Shown here piece by piece: positions 9,297 to 17,563 of a stretch of DNA of 64,000 nucleotides. A model generated the notes under the pieces. The model worked only from the letters and a program-made list of their open reading frames with translations. It was not told the origin of the DNA and made no database searches. Source of the DNA: Emcibacter sp048269205. GTDB taxonomy: Bacteria; Pseudomonadota; Alphaproteobacteria; Sphingomonadales; Emcibacteraceae. Made by a program: the position numbers and the translations under genes. The stretch's first letter is position 1. Every line of letters begins with the position of its first letter. The stretch lies in the NCBI RefSeq assembly GCF_048269205.1, contig NZ_JBLXJC010000001.1:1674001-1738000 (forward strand), read 5' to 3'.

Positions 9297-10667
9297 CTAT
9301 TCCTCTATGATGCAGACCTTGTTGCGGCCGGAATTTTTGGCCTGGTAAAGGGCCTCATCGGCAGCCACCAGAAGCTTCGTGCTTGACTGGCGGATTTCCC
9401 CGGTCCGGGCGATTCCGATACTGACGGTCACACTAATGGGCTTCTCGGAAGCAGTGATCTCGAACGGCACCTCGGCCACGCTACGACGCAGACGTTCCGC
9501 CACGAAATAAGCGAATTCCAGATCGGTCTCGGACATCACCACGACGAACTCCTCACCGCCGAAGCGGGCCGCAAGATCAATGCCGCGGATATTATTGCTG
9601 ATCCTTTTGGCAAATTCATGCAGCACTTCGTCGCCGGAGGCATGGCCGTAGGTGTCGTTGACTTCCTTGAAATGATCCAGGTCCATCATCAGCAGGGATA
9701 CATTGGAGCGCTTGTCGTTGTCCGGCGACATCAGATTATCAAGGTGGGATGACAGGAAATGACGGTTATAAAGCCCGGTAACCGCATCGGTCATGGCCAT
9801 TTCCATACTTTTCTTCATATTGCGGCGCAAACGGGCGGCATAGCGCTTCTGACGCAACTGGGATTTGGTACGGGCCACCAGTTCATTGCTGTCAATGGGA
9901 CGGGTGATATAATCGGTCACACCGATATCCATAGCCCTGACCATCTGCTTGTCGTCTCCTTCATCCACCAGCACCAGGATCGGCGTATGGCGGGTTTTCT
10001 CCATGGACCGGAGCTGGGAGCAGAGCCTCAACCCCTCCACATTCTTCAGGCTGAGGCTGATGATAAAGAGATCGTATTTTTCCAGACCGGGCGTGGAAAT
10101 CTCGCCGCTCTCCACATCGTCCACATCCATCTGTACCAGATCGCCGAGATAGCGGCTGATCCGGTCGGCCACCCGGCCGTAATCCTCAATCAGGAGAGCG
10201 CGGGCATTGGCAATGCTGACTGGGCCGGTTTCATTAGACAAATTAACACCGAAGGTCTCACCGGTTGATTCACGCATGCGCAATTCATCCATGAGCATCT
10301 TCAGCCGCACCAGGGAACGCACCCGGGCAAACAGCGGTGTATCCTGCACCGGCTTGGTCAGAAAATCGTCGGCGCCGGCCTCGAGTCCGGCCACCCGGTC
10401 CCTCGGCTGATCAAGGGCGGTGACCATGACTACAGGAATATGAGCTGACTTGGGATTCTCACGAATACGGCGACAGACCTCGAAACCGTCCATCCCCGGC
10501 ATCATCACATCCAGCAACACGATATCGGGCTGTTCCCTGGCAATGACCTCCAGAGCCTCTTCACCGTTCATTGCCGTCAGAACGTCAAAATATTCACTGG
10601 ATAATTTTGCTTCCAGCAATTTCACATTCTGAATAACGTCATCGACAACAAGTACTCGAGCGGTCAT
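9297..10667 (-). CDS. pleD: Diguanylate cyclase response regulator PleD
   Basis: PleD makes cyclic di-GMP on phosphorylation and drives the motile-to-sessile (polar) transition. At 456 residues it matches Caulobacter PleD in length and layout: REC1 with phospho-acceptor Asp53 in LLDVMMPG, a degenerate REC2 adaptor (about 155-280), and a GGDEF domain. The active site is GGEEF (370-374), and an RGID inhibitory I-site lies five residues before it, so product inhibition is expected. It starts 9 bases after the divK stop, the conserved divK-pleD order, so the two are co-expressed. Confidence 0.96.
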   Translation of the reverse strand: MTARVLVVDDVIQNVKLLEAKLSSEYFDVLTAMNGEEALEVIAREQPDIVLLDVMMPGMDGFEVCRRIRENPKSAHIPVVMVTALDQPRDRVAGLEAGADDFLTKPVQDTPLFARVRSLVRLKMLMDELRMRESTGETFGVNLSNETGPVSIANARALLIEDYGRVADRISRYLGDLVQMDVDDVESGEISTPGLEKYDLFIISLSLKNVEGLRLCSQLRSMEKTRHTPILVLVDEGDDKQMVRAMDIGVTDYITRPIDSNELVARTKSQLRQKRYAARLRRNMKKSMEMAMTDAVTGLYNRHFLSSHLDNLMSPDNDKRSNVSLLMMDLDHFKEVNDTYGHASGDEVLHEFAKRISNNIRGIDLAARFGGEEFVVVMSETDLEFAYFVAERLRRSVAEVPFEITASEKPISVTVSIGIARTGEIRQSSTKLLVAADEALYQAKNSGRNKVCIIEE

Positions 10668-10676
10668 CCGGGGGAG

Positions 10677-11042
10677 CTATCCTGCAAATTTTTTTACGGT
10701 TTCGATAAACTGACTGACGGAAATCGGCTTGGCTATATAAGCTTCGCAGCCTCCATCACGAATTTTTTCCTCGTCCCCCTTCATAGCGAAAGCCGTTACG
10801 GCAATCACCGGAATTGACCTCAGATCATCATCTTCCTTGATCCATTTGGTCACTTCAAGGCCTGATACCTCCGGAAGCTGGATATCCATAAGGATAAGGT
10901 CCGGGCTTTCAGTACGTGCAAGTTCAAGCGCCTTCATGCCCTCCTGCGTCTGAATGGTCTCGTAGCCATGAGCTTCCAGAAGATCACAGAAGAGTTTCAT
11001 GTTGAGTTCGTTGTCTTCCACTACTAAAATCTTTTTAGGCAT
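10677..11042 (-). CDS. divK: Single-domain cell-cycle response regulator DivK
   Basis: A 121-residue stand-alone receiver domain. DivK is phosphorylated by the DivJ/PleC kinases and controls the CckA-CtrA pathway and polarity in Alphaproteobacteria. Acidic Asp10, phospho-acceptor Asp53 (ILMDIQLPEVSG), the switch Thr in VIAVTAFAMKGDE and Lys in YIAKPISV are all present. It lacks an output domain, as expected. Its promoter must lie in the 172-base gap shared with the divergent DUF3572 gene. I saw no clean TTAA-N7-TTAA CtrA box there. Confidence 0.96.
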   Translation of the reverse strand: MPKKILVVEDNELNMKLFCDLLEAHGYETIQTQEGMKALELARTESPDLILMDIQLPEVSGLEVTKWIKEDDDLRSIPVIAVTAFAMKGDEEKIRDGGCEAYIAKPISVSQFIETVKKFAG

Positions 11043-11214
11043 AATTTGTCCCGTTGATCATTATTTAGTTGGGCGTTTTATGTTTTTTGCACTGCCAAAA
11101 TATGTATTAAATTCTATCTTGTTGTATAACAACATCTTATGAAAAAGCTGTTAACACGATACACTCACTCAACAAGTCTAGTTATATTCCCCTTCACCAA
11201 CCGGGACAAGCCTC
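11043..11214. promoter_or_regulatory. Divergent divK / DUF3572 promoter region
   Basis: An AT-rich gap of 172 bases between two divergent genes. It contains a small perfect inverted repeat GTTGT-ATA-ACAAC (11121-11133) at its centre, a possible regulator site. I could not assign -35/-10 elements with confidence. Confidence 0.3.
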
Positions 11215-11493
11215 ATGATGCAGGAACAGGCAGAACTTATTGCCCTTGAAGCCTTGCGCTACATCGCTGAAGACACAGAGGCCTTTATGGCGTTCCTCAG
11301 GCTATCCGGCCTTGACAGGGAAACCCTGACGGGCCATGCCGGCGATCCTGCAGTTCTGGGCAGCGTTCTGGATTTTCTTCTCCAGGACGAAAAGAGACTT
11401 CTTGCCTTCTGCGAAAGCCGAAACCTGAGCCCCGATCATCCAGCCCGCGCCCGAATGTCACTGCCCGGTGCCGAATATCTTCAAAACCAATAA
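11215..11493 (+). CDS. DUF3572 family protein
   Basis: A 92-residue, mostly helical acidic protein matching the alphaproteobacterial DUF3572 family (ALEALRYIAEDTEAFMAFL; DFLLQDEKRLLAFCE). Function unknown. It commonly sits divergently beside divK, as here, which suggests a link to cell-cycle or c-di-GMP control only by position. Two adjacent ATG codons (11215 and 11218) are possible starts; both follow GGGACAAGCCTC. No membrane segment or signal peptide. The downstream HAD-like gene begins within about 20 bases, so they may be co-transcribed. Confidence 0.85.
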   Translation: MMQEQAELIALEALRYIAEDTEAFMAFLRLSGLDRETLTGHAGDPAVLGSVLDFLLQDEKRLLAFCESRNLSPDHPARARMSLPGAEYLQNQ

Positions 11494-11513
11494 TCTTTTT
11501 GGATTATATTGCC

Positions 11514-12167
11514 ATGCAACAGGCCATTTCACAAATCAAAAGTCTCAGTCTTGACCCGTCCAGGCCTCTTCTTGTGACCGACGCGGACGAAGTCGTACTG
11601 GATTTTGCCAATATTCTCGACCGTTTCCTGTCCTCCCGGGACATGTATATCTCCTATAAGAGCTACGCCCTTTTCGGCAACATACGAAACCGGGCAAACG
11701 ACAAACCGGTGCCGCAGGAAGAATTCTCCCTGCTGCTGGAGGACTTCTTCGACTATTCGGTGGATCAGCAGGATCTGGTGCCCGGCGCGAAGCAAAACCT
11801 GGACGCCCTGTCGGAACATTGCCAGATCGTGATCCTGACCAACCTGCCCCATCATTTTGCCGAAAGGCGGCGAGCGCTGTTCAGGCAGCATGACATCCAT
11901 CATCCCGTGGTCACCAATAGCGGACCCAAGGGTCCGGCAGTGCGGGAAATATCCAGCGGGGTTAGCCATCCCCTTGTTTTTATTGATGATATTTCCAGAC
12001 ACATCAGCTCGGTGGCGGAGTGCGTACCGGACTCCCTGCGGCTGCATTACGTGGCCCATGAAGCACTGGGAAAGACTGTTGAAAAGGCGGAAGACAGCCA
12101 TCACCGCTGCGACGACTGGAACCATATCCACAAACTGGTCATGGGACATATCGGGGATATAAAATAG
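11514..12167 (+). CDS. HAD-superfamily hydrolase-like protein
   Basis: A 217-residue protein with the four HAD motifs in order: motif I DADEVVLDF, motif II VILTNLP, motif III Lys in SGPKGPAV, and motif IV FIDDISRH. It should be an Mg2+-dependent phosphatase or similar phosphoryl hydrolase in the cytosol; the substrate is unknown. Motif I reads D-A-D rather than the more usual DxDGT, so the following residues differ from classic phosphoglycolate phosphatases. I chose the ATG at 11514 with GGA 10 bases before it; a TTG at 11499 is an alternative. The stop touches the ROK kinase start, implying translational coupling with a sugar kinase. Confidence 0.78.
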   Translation: MQQAISQIKSLSLDPSRPLLVTDADEVVLDFANILDRFLSSRDMYISYKSYALFGNIRNRANDKPVPQEEFSLLLEDFFDYSVDQQDLVPGAKQNLDALSEHCQIVILTNLPHHFAERRRALFRQHDIHHPVVTNSGPKGPAVREISSGVSHPLVFIDDISRHISSVAECVPDSLRLHYVAHEALGKTVEKAEDSHHRCDDWNHIHKLVMGHIGDIK

Positions 12168-13070
12168 ATGCGTATCGGTATTGACCTTGGTGGCACGAAA
12201 ACGGAAATTATCGCCCTTGAAGACGATGGCGATATTCTGCACCGGGAACGTATCGCCACCCCGAAAAACGACTACAAGGCCACCCTGAAGGCCATAGGCC
12301 ATCTGGTCAAGTCGACGGAACATATCCTTGGTCTGACGGGCACGATCGGCATCGGTATCCCGGGTGCCCTCTCCCCCCGCACCGGACTTGTCAAAAACGC
12401 CAATTCCACCTGGCTCAACGGGCAGCCCCTGAGACAGGACCTGCAAAAACTGCTGAAACGGGAAGTGCGCATCTCGAACGACGCCAATTGTCTGGCCGTC
12501 TCCGAATCCATCGACGGTGCCGCGGCCGGCGCCAACAGCGTCCTTGCCGTGATACTCGGTACCGGCGTAGGCGCTGGTCTCTATGTCAACGGCAGTACAC
12601 TGGTGGGCGCCAATGCCATTGCCGGAGAATGGGGGCACAATCCCCTGCCCTGGCCAGACCTCTCTCAGGAAGAATGGCCCGGACCGGCATGCTATTGCGG
12701 CAGAACCGGCTGTATCGAGACCTTTCTGTCCGGTCCCGCCCTGCAAAAGCAGCATCCGGACCAGGTCCCGCCTGAAGAGATTGCCACCCGGGCGCAGGCC
12801 GGGGATTCCCTGTGTCAGCAACTGACGGAACAATATGAGCGTCGTCTCGCCCGCGCCCTGGCTCATGTTATCAATATCCTGGACCCTGAGGTGATTGTCC
12901 TGGCAGGCGGCCTCTCGGAAATCGACAGCTTCTATAGCCGCGTCCCCGAGCTGTGGCAGGAGTTTATCTTTTCCGATTATTGCGATACGCCGCTCAGGAA
13001 AGCTGCACACGGTACCTCAAGCGGTGTGCGCGGCGCAGCCTGGCTCTGGCCGCTTGATCAGGAGAACTGA
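12168..13070 (+). CDS. ROK-family sugar kinase (fructokinase-like)
   Basis: A 300-residue ROK kinase that probably phosphorylates fructose or a similar hexose with ATP. It has the N-terminal phosphate-binding motif IGIDLGGTKTEI, the catalytic Asp in ISNDANC, the ATP-binding ILGTGVGAGL, and the ROK zinc site GHNPLPWP...CYCGRTGC. No HTH domain is present, so it is an enzyme rather than a NagC-type repressor. The start ATG directly follows the stop of the HAD-like gene with no gap. dinB begins one base after its stop, an unusual mix of sugar kinase and translesion polymerase in one apparent operon. Confidence 0.88.
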   Translation: MRIGIDLGGTKTEIIALEDDGDILHRERIATPKNDYKATLKAIGHLVKSTEHILGLTGTIGIGIPGALSPRTGLVKNANSTWLNGQPLRQDLQKLLKREVRISNDANCLAVSESIDGAAAGANSVLAVILGTGVGAGLYVNGSTLVGANAIAGEWGHNPLPWPDLSQEEWPGPACYCGRTGCIETFLSGPALQKQHPDQVPPEEIATRAQAGDSLCQQLTEQYERRLARALAHVINILDPEVIVLAGGLSEIDSFYSRVPELWQEFIFSDYCDTPLRKAAHGTSSGVRGAAWLWPLDQEN

Positions 13071-13071
13071 C

Positions 13072-14325
13072 ATGCAGACGGTCTGCCGGGACTGTTTCCA
13101 TGAATATGAACAGGAACACGATGGTCCCTGTCCCCGTTGCGACAGCCCGCGCCAGGTCATGCATGAGGAACTGTTTGACCTCACCATGGCTCATATCGAC
13201 TGTGACGCGTTCTATGCCAGTATTGAAAAGCGGGACAACCCGGCCTTACTGAGTAAGCCCCTGATCATTGGCGGAGGCCACCGGGGTGTGGTTTCAACCG
13301 CCTGTTATCTGGCCCGGGGTTACGGCGTTCATTCCGCCATGCCCATGTTCAAGGCCAATAAACTCTGCCCCGATGCAGTTGTCATGCCGCCCAACATGAA
13401 AAAATATGCCGCCGCCAGCAAGGAAATCCGCGAAATTTTCGATCATCTGACCCCCCTGGTAGAACCGCTGAGCATTGACGAGGCCTTTCTTGATCTGAGC
13501 GGCACAGAAAAACTGCACCATGCCCGGGCTGCAGCCAGTCTCGCCCGGGCGGCCAAAGAGATCGAGCAGAACATCGGCATCACCGTTTCTATCGGTCTCA
13601 GCTACAACAAGTTTCTCGCCAAAATGGCCTCTGACATGAACAAGCCACGGGGGTTCTCGGTGGTCGGACGAGCCGAAGCCCCCGGCTTCCTCGCCCGCCA
13701 GCCGATCTCCAATATGTGGGGCGTTGGCAAGGTCACGCAGGCAAAAATGAAACGCAACGGCATCACCACCATCGGTCAGTTGCAGCATATGGACAAACAT
13801 GACCTGATGAAGAGCTATGGCATTCTCGGCGAACGGCTCTATCATTTCAGCCGCGGCGAGGATGTGCGCACGGTTAGCCCGGACAGCAAGGTAAAAAGCA
13901 TTTCCAATGAAATTACCCTGGATACGGACATTGCCGATTTCGACAGATTGCGAAAATTGCTCTGGCCTCTATGCGAAAAAGTGTCCTCCCGGCTCAAGGC
14001 GAAGCATCTGGCGGGCTGGACCATCACTCTCAAACTCAAGACCGCCAATTTCCGCCAGGTCAGCCGTTCCCTGTCGCTGGACAGTCCGACCCGCATGGCG
14101 GAGGTTATTTTCGAGACCGGGATGCATCTTCTGAAACCTGAATGTCAGGGACTGGAATACCGCCTGATCGGCATCGGAGTGGGCAATCTTGCCAGCGAGG
14201 ACGGTGCCGACCAACCTGACCTGGTGGATACAGGAAAGACAAAAAAACTGGAGGCGGAAAAAGCCATGGACAAGATCCGCGGCCGGTTCGGCACGGACAA
14301 AATCAAAAAGGGCCGAAACTTCTGA
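13072..14325 (+). CDS. dinB: DNA polymerase IV with N-terminal zinc ribbon
   Basis: A Y-family translesion polymerase of 417 residues. The start at 13072 is supported by AGGAG eight bases upstream. Residues 1-30 form a putative zinc ribbon (Cys5, Cys8, Cys20, Cys23: VCRDC...CPRC) before the palm. Catalytic carboxylates are Asp43 in MAHIDCDAFYAS and Asp136/Glu137 in SIDEAFLDLSG. Thumb, fingers and little-finger regions follow at normal length. E. coli DinB (351 residues) lacks the ribbon; related alphaproteobacterial proteins with the extension exist, to my knowledge. There is no clear C-terminal beta-clamp pentapeptide. I see no SOS box directly upstream of this gene. Confidence 0.93.
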   Translation: MQTVCRDCFHEYEQEHDGPCPRCDSPRQVMHEELFDLTMAHIDCDAFYASIEKRDNPALLSKPLIIGGGHRGVVSTACYLARGYGVHSAMPMFKANKLCPDAVVMPPNMKKYAAASKEIREIFDHLTPLVEPLSIDEAFLDLSGTEKLHHARAAASLARAAKEIEQNIGITVSIGLSYNKFLAKMASDMNKPRGFSVVGRAEAPGFLARQPISNMWGVGKVTQAKMKRNGITTIGQLQHMDKHDLMKSYGILGERLYHFSRGEDVRTVSPDSKVKSISNEITLDTDIADFDRLRKLLWPLCEKVSSRLKAKHLAGWTITLKLKTANFRQVSRSLSLDSPTRMAEVIFETGMHLLKPECQGLEYRLIGIGVGNLASEDGADQPDLVDTGKTKKLEAEKAMDKIRGRFGTDKIKKGRNF

Positions 14326-14351
14326 AAAATTAACCATAGTTTCGCATTTTT

Positions 14352-14377
14352 TGCCGCATCCGGGCGGCAGTTATTTC
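14352..14377 (+). terminator. Possible weak terminator after dinB
   Basis: A 6-bp stem TGCCGC (14352-14357) / GCGGCA (14364-14369) with a 6-base loop, followed by GTTATTTCC. The tail is poor in T, so this is only a suggestion. Confidence 0.3.
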
Positions 14378-14440
14378 CGGCCCAGACCTTGTCCTGTCTC
14401 GTGAGCAACATTTTTTCCTTTAAGTTCAATGATCTAATAT

Positions 14441-14457
14441 TTGGCACGACCTTTGCT
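14441..14457 (+). promoter_or_regulatory. Sigma-54 (RpoN) promoter for GGDEF gene
   Basis: TTGGCACGACCTTTGCT matches the sigma-54 consensus TGGCACG-N4-TTGCW at every fixed position, with the -24 GG and -12 GC exactly 10 bases apart. The predicted start would be near 14467, leaving a leader of about 37 bases that contains the Shine-Dalgarno sequence of the gene at 14504. Confidence 0.8.
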
Positions 14458-14503
14458 TTGTAGTGAGGTGGAAAAATAGCATTTTCAAAGCGAGGACAAC
14501 ATC

Positions 14504-15253
14504 ATGACCCATATTTCCCTGTCTTTACCGAACTCCCGGAAAGCAAAAACCAATGTGGATTATAATGATGCCATGACCCGGATGGCCGGAGAACTGATCG
14601 AAAAATTCAAGGTCGTGCCCGAAGGCCTGTCCAACGGCAGCTGGTCGCTTCTGACAGAAATTCTTGATTTTGCTGTCGAGGCGGAACAGACCATTGCAGA
14701 GCAAAAAAAGCTCATCGGCGAGTTGAAAACCCAGGCCATCAAGGACCCGCTTACCGGACTTCTCAACCGCCGCGGACTGGAGATGGAACTTGAGCACGCC
14801 ATTGCCCGCTACAAACGCCATGAGGAACAGTCCCTTTTTGTCTATATTGACCTTGACGGTTTCAAGGAAATCAACGACCACTACGGCCATGCCGCCGGCG
14901 ACGCCCTGATTTCTCATGTGGCCGACCTGTTGAAAAGCTCCATCCGCCAGACAGATTACGCCGCCCGTCTCGGCGGAGATGAATTTGGTCTATTGTTGAG
15001 CCATTGCGATGCCAAACAATTTGCCAACACGCACCTCCTTTTCATTCGCAAAAAGCTGGAAAAAACCCCTCTGCATTTCCAGGACCTCACCCTGACAGCG
15101 AGAGCCAGCTTCGGCATCACCGCCATAGACGACAGCTGCCGGACCGACATCATGCACCGCGCTGATGAACAAATGTATTTCGACAAAAAATCCCGATGCC
15201 GGAACCGTGGCGACAAAAGCCGTATTCTGGCTGTGACCGGTATGGCGGAATAA
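14504..15253 (+). CDS. GGDEF diguanylate cyclase
   Basis: A 249-residue soluble diguanylate cyclase that makes cyclic di-GMP from two GTP. The N-terminal 90 residues are helical and match no sensor domain I know. A coiled stretch leads to the canonical LLNRRG start of the GGDEF domain. The active site is GGDEF (157-161) and the I-site RQTD (148-151) is intact, so feedback inhibition is expected. GCGAGGAC precedes the ATG. Expression should need RpoN and an enhancer-binding protein, because a near-perfect sigma-54 promoter lies 47 bases upstream; this suggests links to motility, nitrogen or biofilm control. Confidence 0.93.
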   Translation: MTHISLSLPNSRKAKTNVDYNDAMTRMAGELIEKFKVVPEGLSNGSWSLLTEILDFAVEAEQTIAEQKKLIGELKTQAIKDPLTGLLNRRGLEMELEHAIARYKRHEEQSLFVYIDLDGFKEINDHYGHAAGDALISHVADLLKSSIRQTDYAARLGGDEFGLLLSHCDAKQFANTHLLFIRKKLEKTPLHFQDLTLTARASFGITAIDDSCRTDIMHRADEQMYFDKKSRCRNRGDKSRILAVTGMAE

Positions 15254-15338
15254 ATCCCGGACGGTACCGGTCGGGTCTTTTCAAAGTCGCCTGCAGGCGC
15301 TAATGTCTTCCGGAAAGAATAACAAACCGGATGACAAG

Positions 15339-15809
15339 ATGACCAATATCTATGAACAGCGCCTTGCCGAACTCGGCATTACCCTGCCCGAACCCGCCAA
15401 GCCGGTGGCCAACTATGTACCATACGTAGCCAGTGGCACCCTGGTATCCATTTCGGGCCAGATTCCGCTCGGTGCGGACGGCAAACTGGCCTATGTCGGC
15501 AAAGTGGGACAAGAGGTCGATGAGGCAACCGCGGTCGAGGCCGCGCGCCTTTGCGCCGTCAACATTATTGCCCAGGCAAAAGCCGCCTGTGACGGTAACC
15601 TGAGCCGGGTCCGCCGGATCATCAAACTGGGCGCTTTTGTTAACTGCACAGACGGTTTTGGCGGCCAGCCCGCCATTGTCAACGGCGCTTCCGACCTTAT
15701 GGTCGAGGTGTTCGGAGAGGAAGGCAAACACAGCCGCTCTGCCGTTGGAACCAATGCACTTCCTCTCAATGTTCCCGTTGAAATTGATGCGCTTATCGAA
15801 ATTTCTTAA
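15339..15809 (+). CDS. RidA family protein
   Basis: A 156-residue member of the RidA/YjgF/UK114 family, which deaminates reactive enamine/imine intermediates released by PLP enzymes. Recognisable features are GTLVSISGQIPLGADGKLAY, a Cys-containing helix, and the C-terminal VGTNALPLNVPVEIDA. Trimer formation is expected. I prefer the ATG at 15339 (MTNIYEQR), preceded by GGATGA, which matches family length; an in-frame ATG at 15303 would add 12 polar residues. It lies 85 bases after the GGDEF gene and is followed closely by a FemAB-like gene. Confidence 0.88.
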   Translation: MTNIYEQRLAELGITLPEPAKPVANYVPYVASGTLVSISGQIPLGADGKLAYVGKVGQEVDEATAVEAARLCAVNIIAQAKAACDGNLSRVRRIIKLGAFVNCTDGFGGQPAIVNGASDLMVEVFGEEGKHSRSAVGTNALPLNVPVEIDALIEIS

Positions 15810-15841
15810 ATTGAAAACTTAGGAAAGGAAAGACGGCTTTT

Positions 15842-16993
15842 ATGCCCCGCCTCCGCATTATTGACAGTCTTTCCAAAATTAGTCCGGAAAGCTGGAACGC
15901 CTGCGCCCTGCAGGCGGCCAGCGGCCATAATCCTTTTGTTTCGCACGAGTTTCTTCATGCCCTGGAAGCAAGCGGCTGCGCCACGGCGGACACAGGCTGG
16001 CTCGGTCAGCACTTACTGGTGGAAGAAGATGATGGCGGCATCACCGGCATACTTCTGCTCTATCTGAAAAGTCATTCCTACGGCGAATATGTGTTCGATC
16101 ACAGCTGGGCCAATGCTTACGAGCAGGCCGGTGGAAACTATTATCCCAAACTACAGAGTTCCGTTCCTTTCAGCCCGGTCACCGGTCCAAGGCTGATGGT
16201 CCATCCCGGGGCGAACCGGGACACGGTTGGCCGTCTGCTTGTGAAGGGCGCCATTCAGCGGTGTGAGGATCTGGGACTGTCTTCGCTGCATGTCACCTTT
16301 GCCCCTGAAGAGGACTGGAAGCTGATGGCAGATTGCGGCATGCTGCAACGGCAGGACCAGCAGTTCCACTGGCTGAATGATGGTTATCAGACGTTTGACG
16401 ACTTTCTCGCCGCCCTTTCCTCCCGCAAGCGCAAGAACATCCGCAAGGAACGGCGTGAGGCCATTGCAGACGATATCGGGATAGAACGGCTCACCGGCCG
16501 GGAAATCACCGAGGATCACTGGGACCATTATTTTAATTTCTACATGGATACCGCCAATCGAAAATGGGGACGGCCCTACCTCAACCGGGAGTTCTTCAGC
16601 CGGCTGGGAGAGGCACTTTCAGACCGGATTTTGCTGATAATGTGCAAACGGGACGGCCGCTATATTGCCGGGGCATTGAACCTGATCGGTGACGATACGC
16701 TGTACGGCCGTTACTGGGGCGCCGTCGAGGAGCACCGCTTCCTGCATTTCGAGGTCTGTTATTACCAGGCCATTGAGTATGCCATTGAAAAGGGTCTGGC
16801 CAGGGTGGAAGCCGGTGCCCAGGGCGAGCATAAGCTGGCCCGGGGGTATGTGCCGTCAAAAACCTTCAGCGCCCACTGGATCGGCAACGAGAGCTTCCGG
16901 GACGCGGTGGAGCGTTACCTGCGTCAGGAACGCAATCAGGTCGAAGGAGAAATGACTTTTCTGGAAAGCTTCACCCCCTTCAAAAAGGGATGA
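15842..16993 (+). CDS. FemAB/GNAT-like protein (DUF482)
   Basis: A 383-residue protein of the FemAB_like family (PF04339, formerly DUF482), with a GNAT-type fold. Members are predicted aminoacyl or acyl transferases; no substrate is proven. Typical stretches are NPFVSHEFLHALEASG near the N-terminus, SSRKRKNIRKERR in the middle, and GAQGEHKLARGYVP near the C-terminus. No signal peptide or membrane helix. AGGAAAGGA lies before the ATG at 15842. The pairing with ridA may be incidental, though both start in the same 30-base junction and probably share a transcript. Confidence 0.87.
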   Translation: MPRLRIIDSLSKISPESWNACALQAASGHNPFVSHEFLHALEASGCATADTGWLGQHLLVEEDDGGITGILLLYLKSHSYGEYVFDHSWANAYEQAGGNYYPKLQSSVPFSPVTGPRLMVHPGANRDTVGRLLVKGAIQRCEDLGLSSLHVTFAPEEDWKLMADCGMLQRQDQQFHWLNDGYQTFDDFLAALSSRKRKNIRKERREAIADDIGIERLTGREITEDHWDHYFNFYMDTANRKWGRPYLNREFFSRLGEALSDRILLIMCKRDGRYIAGALNLIGDDTLYGRYWGAVEEHRFLHFEVCYYQAIEYAIEKGLARVEAGAQGEHKLARGYVPSKTFSAHWIGNESFRDAVERYLRQERNQVEGEMTFLESFTPFKKG

Positions 16994-17013
16994 AGCAGGA
17001 AAGGTTTACAGGA

Positions 17014-17454
17014 TCAGTCCTGTTCTTTGTCTTCGCCGGTTTCTTTTTTCTTCAATTCTTCAAAATCACCGAGGCCGCAGCGGGGGCCCGGGATACCGCT
17101 ATTATCGAAAACCGTAATCATATCCACGTTACAGAGCTGGTTGACGCTGACTTTATAGGCAAAGGACCTTTCAAAGCCGAGCCTGTGGCAGCGCCGCGGC
17201 AGCTTGTTGAGGTAAATCTTCTTGCCCTTCATATGGAAAATAATATGCCAGTCATCAAGCACCTGGGTATGGTCAATGAAACTGACTGATACGCAGCGTT
17301 TTATTTCGCCGGTCCGTTCATATTTGGCGAGCTCTTCGGGCTCGGCAACTTCGGTATCTGCCTTTTTTGAACCGTCTTGCGCATGGGCGGAAAATCCGGC
17401 CAGCCCCCCTGCCAACACAACAAACAGTCCCGGAATGAAATACTTCATCTTCAT
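17014..17454 (-). CDS. Exported DUF6491 family protein
   Basis: A 146-residue protein with a clear Sec signal peptide (MKMKYFIPGLFVVLAGGLAG, cleavage likely after AHA). The mature part has four Cys, and the motifs VLDDWHIIFHMKGKKIYLN, LPRRCHRLGF and NQLCNVDMITV characterise the DUF6491 family found mainly in Caulobacterales- and Sphingomonadales-like bacteria. Function unknown; probably periplasmic with two disulfides. The start is set by AGGAG about 7 bases before the ATG. A charged, low-complexity tail (EELKKKETGEDKEQD) ends the protein. It is convergent with the FemAB-like gene and separate from umuDC. Confidence 0.8.
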   Translation of the reverse strand: MKMKYFIPGLFVVLAGGLAGFSAHAQDGSKKADTEVAEPEELAKYERTGEIKRCVSVSFIDHTQVLDDWHIIFHMKGKKIYLNKLPRRCHRLGFERSFAYKVSVNQLCNVDMITVFDNSGIPGPRCGLGDFEELKKKETGEDKEQD

Positions 17455-17563
17455 AAGGTTTCTCCTGTAACGTCCCTTCCCGAGAGAATATCTGCAATCT
17501 CTAGCAGGGTCAAACTGAACCTAGAGTGAATTGGCCCAGCGGGAGTAAAAGTTTAGGCTTCCA

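Noticed and set aside
11043..11214. A CtrA box (TTAA-N7-TTAA) in the divK region
   Set aside because: TTAA elements are present but none is paired at the right spacing.
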